Of a DNA stretch of 64,000 nucleotides, positions 1 to 10,900 are shown one piece after another. This stretch comes from Arsenicibacter sp965247375 (GTDB lineage Bacteria; Bacteroidota; Bacteroidia; Cytophagales; Spirosomataceae): positions 1-64,000 of the forward strand of contig CBDFHU010000036.1 of the NCBI GenBank assembly GCA_965247375.1, given 5' to 3'. Numbering within the stretch: the stretch's first letter is position 1; the number at the start of each line of letters is the position of its first letter. Position numbers and translations under genes: made by a program. The notes under the pieces are model-generated. The model did no database searches. It was not told where the DNA came from and was given only the letters and a program-made list of their open reading frames with translations.

Positions 1-1
1 G

Positions 2-262
2 CTGGTCGATGTAATCGCCGGTTTTGCGGAAAAATACGGGGCGACCAACGCGCAGATTGCGCTGGCCTGGGTGTTGGCCCGAAAACCATGGATTGTCCCT
101 ATTCCGGGTACCACCAAACGGCACCGGCTGACAGAAAATAACGCAGCGGCGGCGATTGAACTTACGGCAGCGGACATTGCCGAACTGACAACTGCTTCGG
201 AACAGGTGAAGATTGTCGGGGCACGCTATACCGAAGCACAGGAGAAAGCAACCGGATTGTAA
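2..262 (+). CDS. aldo/keto reductase, C-terminal part (5' end outside window)
   Basis: The open frame runs in from the window edge and ends at 262. The visible 86 residues match the C-terminal end of NADPH-dependent aldo/keto reductases. The segment NAQIALAWVLARKPWIVPIP followed by GTTKRHRLTEN is the family's last TIM-barrel strand and cofactor-binding loop, where Lys and Arg contact the NADP 2'-phosphate. The catalytic Tyr and Lys lie upstream and cannot be seen. The tail ending in YTEAQEKATGL is typical of the YakC/AKR13-like branch. Substrate cannot be told from this part. Confidence 0.85.
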   Translation: MVDVIAGFAEKYGATNAQIALAWVLARKPWIVPIPGTTKRHRLTENNAAAAIELTAADIAELTTASEQVKIVGARYTEAQEKATGL

Positions 263-461
263 CAAGTGTATGGTTTTCGGGGGAACATATTCCGTGTCGC
301 CTGCTTCTCCGCCATCCGGATATAGTTTATGTAGTGGTTTACTCAAAGTCTGTTGCTGTATACTGAAACGATCTGGTTATTAACTAGTGTAAAGATAAAT
401 TTGTCTGAGTGTCCATATTTAAGGTGTCTTTGTAATTATCAACCAATTAGTGATCAATACG

Positions 462-869
462 ATGAGACCAAAATTCGTTCACCCGGTTACACAACTGGCC
501 GGCTTCGTTTTTACACTCGGCCTGATGAGTGCTGCGCCAACTCAGTCAACAGAGGTTTGGGTAGCAACTGATCCGAACACACGTTCTATTACGCGGATGG
601 AGTTTTCCGGTAATCGCAGCCGTGTCCGGATTCTGGCTGCCTGTAGTCCCAATGATTGTGACTGGGGGACCGTCAGCGTTCGTAACCTTGACCCGAAAGG
701 GGTGAATAGCCCGGGTGAGGGACAACCATACGAACTAGTTGTCGATCAGTCTATTGCCCGGCGGGAAATCCGCCTGAATGTAAAGCAGGAAATGACGTGG
801 TTTATGCGTACTGTGTATAAAGACCGGCGGCCGTCCCGGGAGAGTCAGGGAACGCTTCGCCGTCAGTAA
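462..869 (+). CDS. small secreted protein with a DCDWG-type domain
   Basis: This encodes about 135 residues from the ATG at 462; an in-frame GTG at 450 is the alternative start. The N-terminus is basic then hydrophobic (VTQLAGFVFTLGLMSAAPTQS), which fits a signal peptide. The mature part starts with VWVATDPNTRSITRMEFS and has CSPNDCDWGTV in the middle. I recall similar WxxxDPxTRxITR...CxPxDCDWG segments in uncharacterised secreted bacterial proteins, but I cannot assign a function. The two Cys of the CSPNDC segment could form a disulfide. The next gene, 35 bp downstream in the same direction, is also a small exported protein. No enzyme motif is visible. Confidence 0.6.
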   Translation: MRPKFVHPVTQLAGFVFTLGLMSAAPTQSTEVWVATDPNTRSITRMEFSGNRSRVRILAACSPNDCDWGTVSVRNLDPKGVNSPGEGQPYELVVDQSIARREIRLNVKQEMTWFMRTVYKDRRPSRESQGTLRRQ

Positions 870-904
870 TACAGTATAAATGAACGGGTTAAAATGTAAA
901 AAAG

Positions 905-1591
905 ATGACCAAAGTCGTACTGTTTCTTGTCCTTTTAACGGGGACGGCCGGTATTCAGGCACAGGATTGCGGTGGTTATTTCTCTTTTCAGAAAGGGCTG
1001 AAATTTGAACTCACCAGCTATGATAGAAAAGATAAGCCCGCTGCCCTGCTTAAGTATCAGATTATTGACTATAAGCCAGTTAATGGCGGAACATCGCTGG
1101 TTTTTTCTAATGAAACCTACGACCCCAAAGGTAAACTGCTGGCCAGAGGCGAATCATTTGGTAAGTGCATCGACGGCAACTATTATACGGATGTACGGAA
1201 TATAAGCTCCGATATGATTCCGAAAGCGGCTAATCTGCGGATGGACATCACCGGGGATCAGCTTACATATCCGGCTAAAATGAAAGTAGGTGACAGGCTG
1301 AAAGATGCTGCTGTAACCGTTAAATCGAGTCTGGAGAGTGGAATGGCTCTGATGACTTTAACCGCCAATATCACCGGCCGGGAGGTTGCCGGAGAGGAAA
1401 CCGTCGAAACACCGGCAGGCACCTTCGAGTGTCTCAGGATTACTTATACCATCAATTTGCGTCTGATGGGTAACCACACCCTGAAAGGGACTGAATACCC
1501 GGCTAAAGGAATCGGGGTGGTGAAGTCCGTGCAGGTCAACGAAGATGGACGGAAACAGTCGTCCATGATGCTGACCAGGCTGGAAAGATGA
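905..1591 (+). CDS. exported TapB/DUF3108-like protein
   Basis: This 228-residue protein has a clean signal peptide (MTKVVLFLVLLTGTAGIQAQ, cleavage likely after AQA or AQ). The mature protein begins with DCGGYFSFQKGLKFELTSYD and later has ETVETPAGTFECLRITYT and YPAKGIGVVKSV. That order (a beta-rich domain, an ETPAGTF-C motif, then a G-G-VK end) is typical of the TapB/DUF3108-like periplasmic proteins common in Cytophagales. Their function is not established. It ends 10 bp before the convergent VF530 gene. The family call rests on motif memory and is moderately sure; the coding call is firm. Confidence 0.7.
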   Translation: MTKVVLFLVLLTGTAGIQAQDCGGYFSFQKGLKFELTSYDRKDKPAALLKYQIIDYKPVNGGTSLVFSNETYDPKGKLLARGESFGKCIDGNYYTDVRNISSDMIPKAANLRMDITGDQLTYPAKMKVGDRLKDAAVTVKSSLESGMALMTLTANITGREVAGEETVETPAGTFECLRITYTINLRLMGNHTLKGTEYPAKGIGVVKSVQVNEDGRKQSSMMLTRLER

Positions 1592-1601
1592 TGCAGTCGT
1601 A

Positions 1602-1859
1602 CTATGACGACTGTTTCCTGCTCGCCTGCTTTTTGGCCTGTTTCTCCGCCATCCGGATGTATAGCTGTTCCACTTTTTCACGGGCCCACGGGGTTTTCCG
1701 CAAAAACGTCAGGCTGGACTTAACGCTCGGATTGTCGTTAAAACAGTTAATCCGGATGCGGCTGCCGAGCTCTTCCCAGCCATAGTGTTCGGCCAGCTCG
1801 GTTACAATGCGTTCGAGGGTAATGCCGTGTAACGGGTTGTTGGGTTGTGCAGGAGTCAT
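1602..1859 (-). CDS. VF530-family DNA-binding protein
   Basis: Starting at the ATG at 1859 the product is 85 residues. It carries the VF530 (DUF2132) signature almost throughout: NNPLHGITLERIVTELAEHY, then GWEELGSRIRINCFNDNPS, then KSSLTFLRKTPWAREKVEQL. VF530 proteins are small helical proteins with a proposed double-stranded DNA-binding fold; their biological role is unclear. The upstream in-frame ATG at 1898 would add 13 residues unlike the family and is rejected. The C-terminus is basic (Lys/Arg-rich). It is convergent with the TapB-like gene and sits just downstream of the giant gene's terminator. Confidence 0.88.
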   Translation of the reverse strand: MTPAQPNNPLHGITLERIVTELAEHYGWEELGSRIRINCFNDNPSVKSSLTFLRKTPWAREKVEQLYIRMAEKQAKKQASRKQSS

Positions 1860-1896
1860 AACATGCAGGTAAAGTAAAACGTGATGCAAGTTACGC

Positions 1897-1943
1897 AATA
1901 AAGGCGAAGGCCCGGAGCAGTGCCCCGGGCCTTCGCCTTTATT
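1897..1943 (-). terminator. long hairpin terminator of the giant repeat-protein gene
   Basis: A perfect 19-bp inverted repeat (1897-1915 and 1925-1943) with a 9-base loop starts 6 bp beyond the stop codon of the giant minus-strand gene. The stem is GC-rich in the middle and closes with AATAAA/TTTATT. No long T-run follows. Confidence 0.75.
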
Positions 1944-1949
1944 TGTCAG

Positions 1950-4900
1950 TTACCGCCGGATTTTCCGGATGGTGACCGGCACACACACCGGCGTTTCCGG
2001 ACAGCCGGCCGGTTCGACCGTTACCGTGACCAACGTGGTCACGCACAAGGTCGGATCCACACGGTCGCAGATGCGGTACAGGAATGTGTCGGTACCGGTA
2101 AACCGGGCAAACGGCGTGTAGGTCAGTGTTCCGTCCGGATTTGGTTTCACCGTACCGTTGGCCGGCTGCACGAATAGATCCGGTACGCCGACGGTAATAA
2201 GGCTTGCCGGCCTGCTCCCCCGGTCGAGGTCGTTGCTCAGCACCGCAATCGTAACCGGCACGCCGGAGGCCGTTGTGGCATTATCAGGGACGGCAAGCGG
2301 CGGCGCCGACCCGACTACAACCACTACCAGTGCCGAGTCGCACAGACTGCCGTCGACCGGATCGCAAATGCGGTAAACGAGGGTGTCTGGTCCGGCAAAG
2401 GCGTCGAGCGGGTCGTAGACCACTGTACCGTTCGGCGTTACCACTACGGTGGCGCTTGCCGGTGGCCGGACAATAACCGGACCCGTGACTGTTGACACAC
2501 TCGCCGGCTGACCGGCACGGTCAAGATCATTCGCCAGTACATCAATCGCGATGGTACTGTTAAACGGTACGGTCACCACGTCCGTATTGGCTACCGGCGG
2601 AGCCGACCCGACAAACACGACAACCAGGGCCGAATCACACAGGCTGTTATTTACGCCGTCACAGATGCGGTACACGAGGGTGTCCGGTCCGGCAAAGGCT
2701 TCCAGCGGGTCGTACACAACGGTGCCATTCGGCCGCACAATCACCGTGGCATTGGCTGGCTGGGAAACAATCACCGGCAGGGTGACTGCCCCGACCGTGG
2801 CCGGCTGGCCGTTCCGGTCAAGATCGTTCGCCAGTACATTGATGGCTACTGTTGTGTTAAACGGGGTTGTCGCCTGATCCGGATTGGCCACCGGCGGCGC
2901 CGACCCTACGTTGATGACGACCCGTGCTGTGTCGCACAGCACGGGATTAACCAGGTCGCAGATGCGGTAAAGCAGCGTATCCCGACCGGCAAAACCGGTC
3001 GTTGGCGCATAGGTGATACTTCCGTCGGCATTAACTTGCGCACTGCCGTTGAGCGGCCCGCTGACCAGGATCGGAGCGGTAATGTACGACAGACTGGCTG
3101 GTCCCGATGTACGGTCGGTATCATTGTTGAGTACATTAATCACCACTGTGGTATTGAACGGGGTCGAGGCCACATCCTGGATGGCGTTCGGCGCCACTGA
3201 GCCGACGTTGAACGTTACCGTGGTTGAGCGGCACTGCGTCGGATCAACCACATCGCAGATCCGGTACTGGAGCCGGTCAATGCCGGCAAACGACGTGAAC
3301 GGTGTATACGTCACGGTGCCGTCTGCGTTAATTACCGCCGTTCCGTTGGCTGGTGCGGCGATAATCTGCGGGAGGATCACTGTTTGCAGACCGGCCGGTT
3401 GACCGGCTTTATCCGCGTCGTTGGCCAGAACGGAGGCCGTGATGGTGCTGTTGAAGGCCACGTTGAACGCATCCGGTACGGCCACCGGCGGAGCAGACAA
3501 CACAAGGATGGCCACCAGGGTAGTATCACACAGCGTCGCATCGTCAATATCGCACAGTCGGTAAATCAGCGTATCCCGGCCCGCAAACGTATTATTCGGG
3601 TTGTACAGGATACGGCCGTCCGGCTGAACGACGGCTACCCCGGCTGCCGGTTGCTGCACAATAGCCTGCGCCACCACATTAGTCAGCGTGGCCGGTTGTC
3701 CGGTTTTTGCCGTATCGTTCGACAAGACAACAATGGCAACATCGGTATTAAACGTGGTCGTTACCGCATCCGGATTAGCTACCGGCGGGGCTGAGTTTAC
3801 CCGGATCGTGACCAGCGCGGTATCGCAAAGGGACGTATTTACTCCGTCGCAGATGCGGTACGTCAGGGTGTCGGATCCTGTAAACGTATCGTTCGGGTTA
3901 TACAGCAGGGTCCCGTCCGGATTGATGCTGCCCGTTCCCCGTTTCGCCGGTACCAGAATCTGCGGCAGGGTTACGCCCGAGGTCGGTGTCAGGGTCAGAC
4001 TGGCCGGACGGCCTCCCCTGTCAAGATCATTGGCCAGAATCGGGATGATAACGTCCGTATTAAACGCCGTCGTGCTGTTGTCCTGAATGCTGACCGGCGG
4101 TCTGGACGCAATAGTGAACACCACAAACGAGGTATCGCACAGGATCGGGTTTACCAGGTCACAGATGCGGTAGCGCAGCGTGTCATTCCCGGCAAATCCG
4201 TCGGCAGGGGTAAAGGTAGCGGTGCCGTCAGCATTGATGATAACCGTGCCGCTGGCCGGCTGGGCGACAATTTCCGGTGGACTGACATTCGTCAGTGAGG
4301 CCGGATTGCCGCCCTTATCAACGTCGTTGCCCAGAATCGGTACCGTCAGCGGGGAGCCATAGCCGGCATTATAGTTGTTCGGTGATGCGACCGGCGGGGC
4401 CGATTGTACCAGAATGGTCACCAGCGCCGTGTCGCACAGGATCGGGTCAACGATGTCGCACAGGCGGTAAATCAGCGTATCGCGGCCGGCAAAACTGTCA
4501 TCCGGATTGTAAAGCAGGGAGCCATCCGCCTGAATTGTCGCCATTCCTCTTGCCGGTGCCCGGGTAATGACCGGCAGAATGACCATGTCCGTTACACTGT
4601 TGCTGAACCGAACCGGATTACCGTTGCGGTCGGCATCATTGGCCAGAATCGGGATCGTAACACTGACATTAAACGGTGTAATGGTATCGTTCCGGACAGC
4701 TACCGGCGGTGCCGACCCAACCCGGATAATCACCTGCGTGGTAGCACACAGCGTGGGATTGACAACGTCGCAGATGCGGTAGGTCAGCGTATCCGGCCCG
4801 GCAAAACCGGTTACCGGGGTGTACGACAGAATCCCTGTGGCATCAAACGTGGCCGTACCATTACGCGGGTCGGTTAGTTTCTGCGGCACGGTGACCATAC

Positions 4901-7900
4901 TCAGCGTGGCCGGTTGTGCGTTGCGGTCGGTATCATTTGCCAGTACACTGACCGAAACCGGCGTATTAAACGGTGTATCGGTCAGGTCAGGCAAGGCATT
5001 GGGCGCCGACGAGCCGACGACGAGCGCTACCAGGGTGGTATCGCACAAGGTCGGATTAAACAGATCGCAGATGCGGTAGCGGACTGTGTCCGGACCGGCA
5101 TAACCGGTGGTTGGCGTATAGTTCAGTAAACCGCCCGGCAGAATCGAAGCCGTTCCGTTGACGGGAGCGCCGGTGATTTCCGGTAAGGTCACGTTGGTCA
5201 GCGAGGCGGGGCGTGACGCCTTGTCGGTATCATTGAGTAGCACCGGAATCACCACGCTGGTATTAAACGGTACATTAAATCCGTCGGCTATGGCCACCGG
5301 CGGGGCCGAGAGCACATTGATGGTCACCAGCGCCGTATCACACAACGTCGGATTGTCGATGTCGCACAACTGGTAAATAACGGTATCGCGGCCGGCAAAG
5401 GTATTGCCTGGTACATAGTTGAGCACCGCCACCGAAGCACTCACCACCAGCGTTGCCGTACCATTTGTTGCCTGTCGGATGAGAACAGGGGTTGTAACAT
5501 TCCGGGCGCCGCCGCTGAGACTGGCCGGATTTCCGTTTTTGTCAACGTCGTTCGCCAGAACCGGGATGCTGACCGGCGTCCGGAAGGCCGTCGTCGTGTC
5601 GTTCCGGATGGCTACCGGCGGTGCTGACCCGATCCGGATGATGACCTGCGCCGTGTCGCACAGGACCGGATTTACGGCATCGCATAACCGGTAGAGGAGC
5701 GTATCGCGGCCGGCATAGCCATTGGCCGGTGTATAGCTCAGGATGCCGTCCGGCAGGATCGAAGCCGCGCCATGCCGCGCCGGGTCAACGATCTGCGGCA
5801 CTACCACGCTGCCAACCGGTGTCAGCGTGAGGGACGCCGGCCGGCTGGCCCGGTCGAGGTCATTGGCCAGAATCGTCAGGCTGACCGGCGTGTTGAACGT
5901 AGTGGTTGTCTGGTCGTCAATCGCCACCGGCGGGGCCGACCGGATGGTGAGCCGCAGCACCGTCGTATCGCATAAAACCGGATTAAATGTATCGCAGACA
6001 CGGTACCGCAGCGAATCCCGCCCGGCATAGCTGTCGTCCGGATTGTAGGTAATCGTGCCGTCTGCATTCACCAGCGCGGTGCCGTTCAGTGGTTCGTCAA
6101 CGATGGCCGGCAAAGATACATTGGTCAGTGCGGCGGGGCGGCTGGCTTTGTCCGTGTCGTTGACCAGAACCGGCACCGATACCGTCTGATTAAACGAGAG
6201 GGTCCGGATGTCCGGGTTGGCCACCGGCGGGGCCGACCGTATCGTAACGGTTACGAGGGCCGTATCGCAGAGCGTTGGATTAAACGTATCGCAGAGCCGG
6301 TAAATCAGAGAATCGCGTCCTGCATAGGTATCATTGGGGTTGTAGGTTAACCTGCCGTCCGGCCGGACAGACACCTGTCCGTTGAGCGGCTGAACAATGA
6401 TCTGCGGGATCGTCACGTTGGCAGTACCGGTAACACTGGTCGGGCTGCCGGTTTTGTCCACATCATTGGCCAGCACGGCGATGTCAAGGGTCGTGTTAAA
6501 CGGGGTCACAATGTCCTCCCGGTTCGCTACCGGCGGGGCGGACAGTACCGTAATAATGACGTCTGTGGTGTCGCAGAGGGCCGGATTAAACGGATCACAG
6601 ATCCGGTAGCGCACCGTATCCTGACCGGCAAACGTGCTGACCGGTACAAAGCGCAGGGTTCCGTCGGCGTTGATGGAGGCCGTGCCGTTTTTCGGTAGTG
6701 TTACCAGTTGCGGAGCCGTTACCAGCGTCAGGTTGGCCGGCCGGTTGGCGCGGTCCACGTCATTGTCCAGAATACTGACTACCACACTGGTGTTGAACGG
6801 GGGCGTCACCTGATCCGGATTAGCCGTCGGTGCGGCTGAGCCTACGTTGAAAATCACGCGGGCGGTATCACACAAGGATGGATTGTAGTTGTCACAGATC
6901 TGGTAGAACAGCGTATCACTGCCCGCAAAGGCATTGTCCGGATTATAGGTGATCGAACCATCCGGATTCACCGCCGCCACGCCGTTGGCCGGTGCTGATA
7001 GTAGCTGCGGCAGGGTAATGTTGGCTGATGTACCGGTGGCAGAAGCCGGACGCCCGGCCTTGTCGGTGTCGTTGGCCGGTACCGGAACCGTTACCGTGAT
7101 ATTGAACCCGACCGTATACACATCATTTACCGCCACCGGCGGGGCCGACAATATATGAATGATCACGCGGGCGGTATCACACAACGCCGGATTGACATTA
7201 TCGCAAATCCGGTAAATCAGCGTATCGATGCCGGCAAACGTATTGTCCGGGTTGTATAACAGGGTTCCGTCACCGTTGATCGTAACTACCCCGTTGGCCG
7301 GCTGGCGGGTGATGACCGGCGCACTGACGAGGGTCAGCGTGGCGGGGCGGTTTGCACGGTCAACGTCGTTGGTTAGTACCGGGATGGTCACATTCGTGTT
7401 AAAGGCGGTCGTCTGTTCATCGGCGTTGGCTGTTGGCGGTGCCGACTGGACGAGCAGACTGACGAGCGCGGTATCGCACAGCGTCGGGGTGACGTTGTCG
7501 CAGATCCGGTACAGGAGTGTGTCGCGGCCGGCGAAGGTATCGGCCGGATTGTAAGTAATCGTACCGTCGGCATTGACCGTGGCGACACCGTTGGCCGGCT
7601 GTGCGGTAATGACCGGCGCCGTGACATTGGTCAGCGCCGCCGGACGGCCCGCCTTATCTGCGTCGTTTTCCAGAACTGTAACCACCACACTGGTATTAAA
7701 CGGCGTGGTGGCATTATCATTACGGGCCGTTGGCGGTGCCGACTGCACGGTAATGGTCACCTGCGCCGTAGCGCATTTAGTCTGGTCTACAACGTCGCAG
7801 ATGCGATAAGTCAGTATGTCGGTGCCGGCAAAGGTATCATCCGGATTATACACCAGTACCCCGTTCAGGATAATGGCCGAACCGTTGGCCGGACCACTGA

Positions 7901-10900
7901 CAATCAGCGGGGCCGTCACCAGCGTCAGGTTGGCCGGAGTGCCCGCCTTGTCGGTATCATTAGCCAGAATACTAATGGCAACATCCGTATTGAACGGCGT
8001 ACCGGCTACGTCGTTTGTCGCATTCGGCGCGGCAGATCCGACGTTGTAGGTGACCCGGGCCGTATCGCATTTTGCCGGATCAATCAGGTCGCAGATGCGG
8101 TAGATCAGCTGATCCGTGCCGGCAAAGGTATCGTCCGGGTTGTAGGTGATGGTGCCGTCGGCATTTACTACCGCTGTTCCGTTGGCGGGTTGGGCCGTAA
8201 GGACCGGAACCGAGACATTGGTCAGGGCCGCCGGCCGTGCCGCCTTATCGACATCATTAGCCAGCACCGGTGAGGTAACGGTCTGATTAAAGGCAAGGTT
8301 GAACACATCCGGATTGGCCACCGGCGGGGCCGACAGGATCTGCACGACCACCCGTGCGGTATCGCATTTCGAGGGATCAATGAGGTCACAAATCCGGTAA
8401 ACAAACGAATCCTGACCGGCAAAGGTATCGGCCGGATTGTAGGTAATGGTACCGTCCGGATTCACGGTTGCCGCGCCGTTGACCGGTGGCGATACCACAA
8501 CCGGCAGGGATACCAGCGTGAGGTTAGCCGGGCGGGCGGCTTTATCCACGTCGTTAGCCAGCACGGTCATCAACAGGTTCGTATTGAAGGTAGTCGTGTA
8601 ACTGTCGAAGCTGGCCACCGGCGGGGCCGACAGGATTTGCACGGTCACCTGCGCCGTGTCACATTTTGTCGGGTCAATCAGGTCACAGATCTGGTAAATA
8701 AATGAATCCTGCCCGGCAAAGGTATCGTCCGGGTTGTAGGTGATGGTGCCGTCGGCATTTACCAGTACGGTCCCGTTAGCGGGCTGCGCGGTAACGACCG
8801 GGGCCGAGACGTTGGTCAGCGCCGCCGGACGACCGGCCTTGTCCACGTCATTGGCCAGGACCGGAATGGTAATATTGGTGTTAAAGGCCGTCGTCACATC
8901 GTTGCGGATAGCCGTTGGCGGAGCCGAACCAATCCGGATCGTTACGAGGGCCGTATCACACTTCGAAGGGTCAATCAGGTCGCAGATCCGGTAGATAAAC
9001 GAGTCCTGTCCGGCAAAGGTGTCGTCCGGGTTATACGTGATTGTCCCGTTGGCGTTGACCAGCACTGTCCCGTTGGAAGGCTGGCTGAAAATGGACGGAG
9101 CCGAGACATTGGTCAGTGCCGCCGGTCGGGCTGCCTTGTCCACGTCGTTGCCCAGCACCGTCATCGTCAGATTGGTGTTAAAAGACGTTGAGTAACTGTC
9201 CGGATTGGCCACCGGCGGGGCCGAACCCACCTGAATAATTACGAGGGCGGTATCGCACTTCGCCGGGTCGATAAGGTCGCAGATCCGGTAGATAAACGAG
9301 TCCTGACCGGAAAAGGTGTCGTCCGGGTTATAGGTGATCGTTCCGTCGGCGTTCACCAGCAGCGTTCCGTTGGCCGGCTGTGCGGTAACGACCGGGGCCG
9401 AGACATTGGTCAGCGCCGCCGGACGACCGGCCTTGTCGGTATCGTTCGCCAGCACGGGAATGTTGATGTTGGTATTAAACGCCGTGGTCACATCGTTGCG
9501 GTTGGCGACCGGCGGGGCCGACTGAATCAGAATGGTTACCAGTGCCGTACTGCAAAGCGAGGGGGTAATATTGTCGCAGATGCGGTAAGTCAGCAGATCG
9601 GTACCCGCAAAGGTATCATCCGGATTATAGGTAATTGAGCCGTTCGCGTTGACGATGGCGGTTCCGTTGACCGGCTGCACCACAATCACCGGTGCCGAGA
9701 CGTTGGTCAGTGCGGCAGGGCGGGCCGCTTTATCCACGTCATTGCCCAGCACGGTCATTGTCAGGTTCGTGTTAAACGCCGTTGTGTAACTGTCAGGGCC
9801 GGCCACCGGCGGGGCCGACTGAATCAGAATCCGGACCAGGGCCGTATCACAAAGCGCATTATTGACGTTGTCGCAGATCCGGTAAATAAACGAGTCCTGC
9901 CCCGCAAAGGTATCGTCCGGATTATAGGTGATCGTTCCGTTGGCATTGACTATCACGACCCCGTTGGCCGGATTCTGCATAACGACCGGAGCGGTCACGT
10001 TGGTCAGGGCCGCCGGACGGGCCGCTTTGTCGGCGTCATTGGCCAGTACCGCAATTATGGTTGTGACATTAAAGCCCGTTGTCAGGCTTTCCGGATTGGC
10101 GAGCGGCGGGGCCGACTGGACGGTGATTGTCACGAGGTTGTTGCTGCACAGACTGGTATTCACATTGTCACAGATCCGGTAGCGGATGGTATCTACGCCC
10201 GCAAAGGTAGTATTCGGCGTGTAGGTCAGCGTTCCGTTTGCGTTGATGATGGCCGATCCGTTAACCGGCCCGTACAGAATCTGCGGGAGCGTGACGGTTG
10301 ACAGGCTCGCGGGCTGCGAAGCGCGGTCAGTATCGTTGGTCAGAATCGTTACCGTAACATTCTGGTTAAACGGCGTTGACCTGACATCTGCTCCGGCAGT
10401 CGGCGCGTTGGACCCCACGTTGAAGGCAACGTAGGTGTTGGCGCACAGGGTACCGGAGAAGGTATCGCAGATGCGGTATTGCAGCGTATCAAGTCCGGCA
10501 AACGTGTCGTCCGGGTTATAGGTGATCGTTCCGTTGGCGTTAATAACCGCAGCTCCGTGCTTCGGCTGCACGACAATCACCGGAGCCGTAACGTTGGTCA
10601 GTGCAGCCGGACGACCAGCCTTATCGACATCATTAGCCAGGATACTAACCGTCGTTGTGACATTAAACGCCAGATTGATCGTTTCGGGATTGGCTACCGG
10701 CGGGGCCGAATTCACCCGGATCGTCACCAGTGCCGTGTCGCATTTCGACGGATCAACCGGATCGCAGATCCGGTAAATCAGCTGATCGGTACCGGCAAAG
10801 GTGTCGTTCGGGTCATACGTAAGCGACCCGTCTGCATTGACAACCACCGCGCCGTTGGCCGGATTCCGGGTAATGACCGGCGCAGTCACGTTGGTCAGCG

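Noticed and set aside
1005..1205. Short overlapping frames inside the small secreted protein genes (353-571, 735-962, 1005-1205, 1358-1681)
   Set aside because: They overlap better-supported genes in other frames and have no signal peptide or family motif of their own.
1950..2100. Type IX secretion C-terminal domain on the giant protein
   Set aside because: The last domain is an ordinary repeat and the tail after it is only about 20 residues, too short for that domain.
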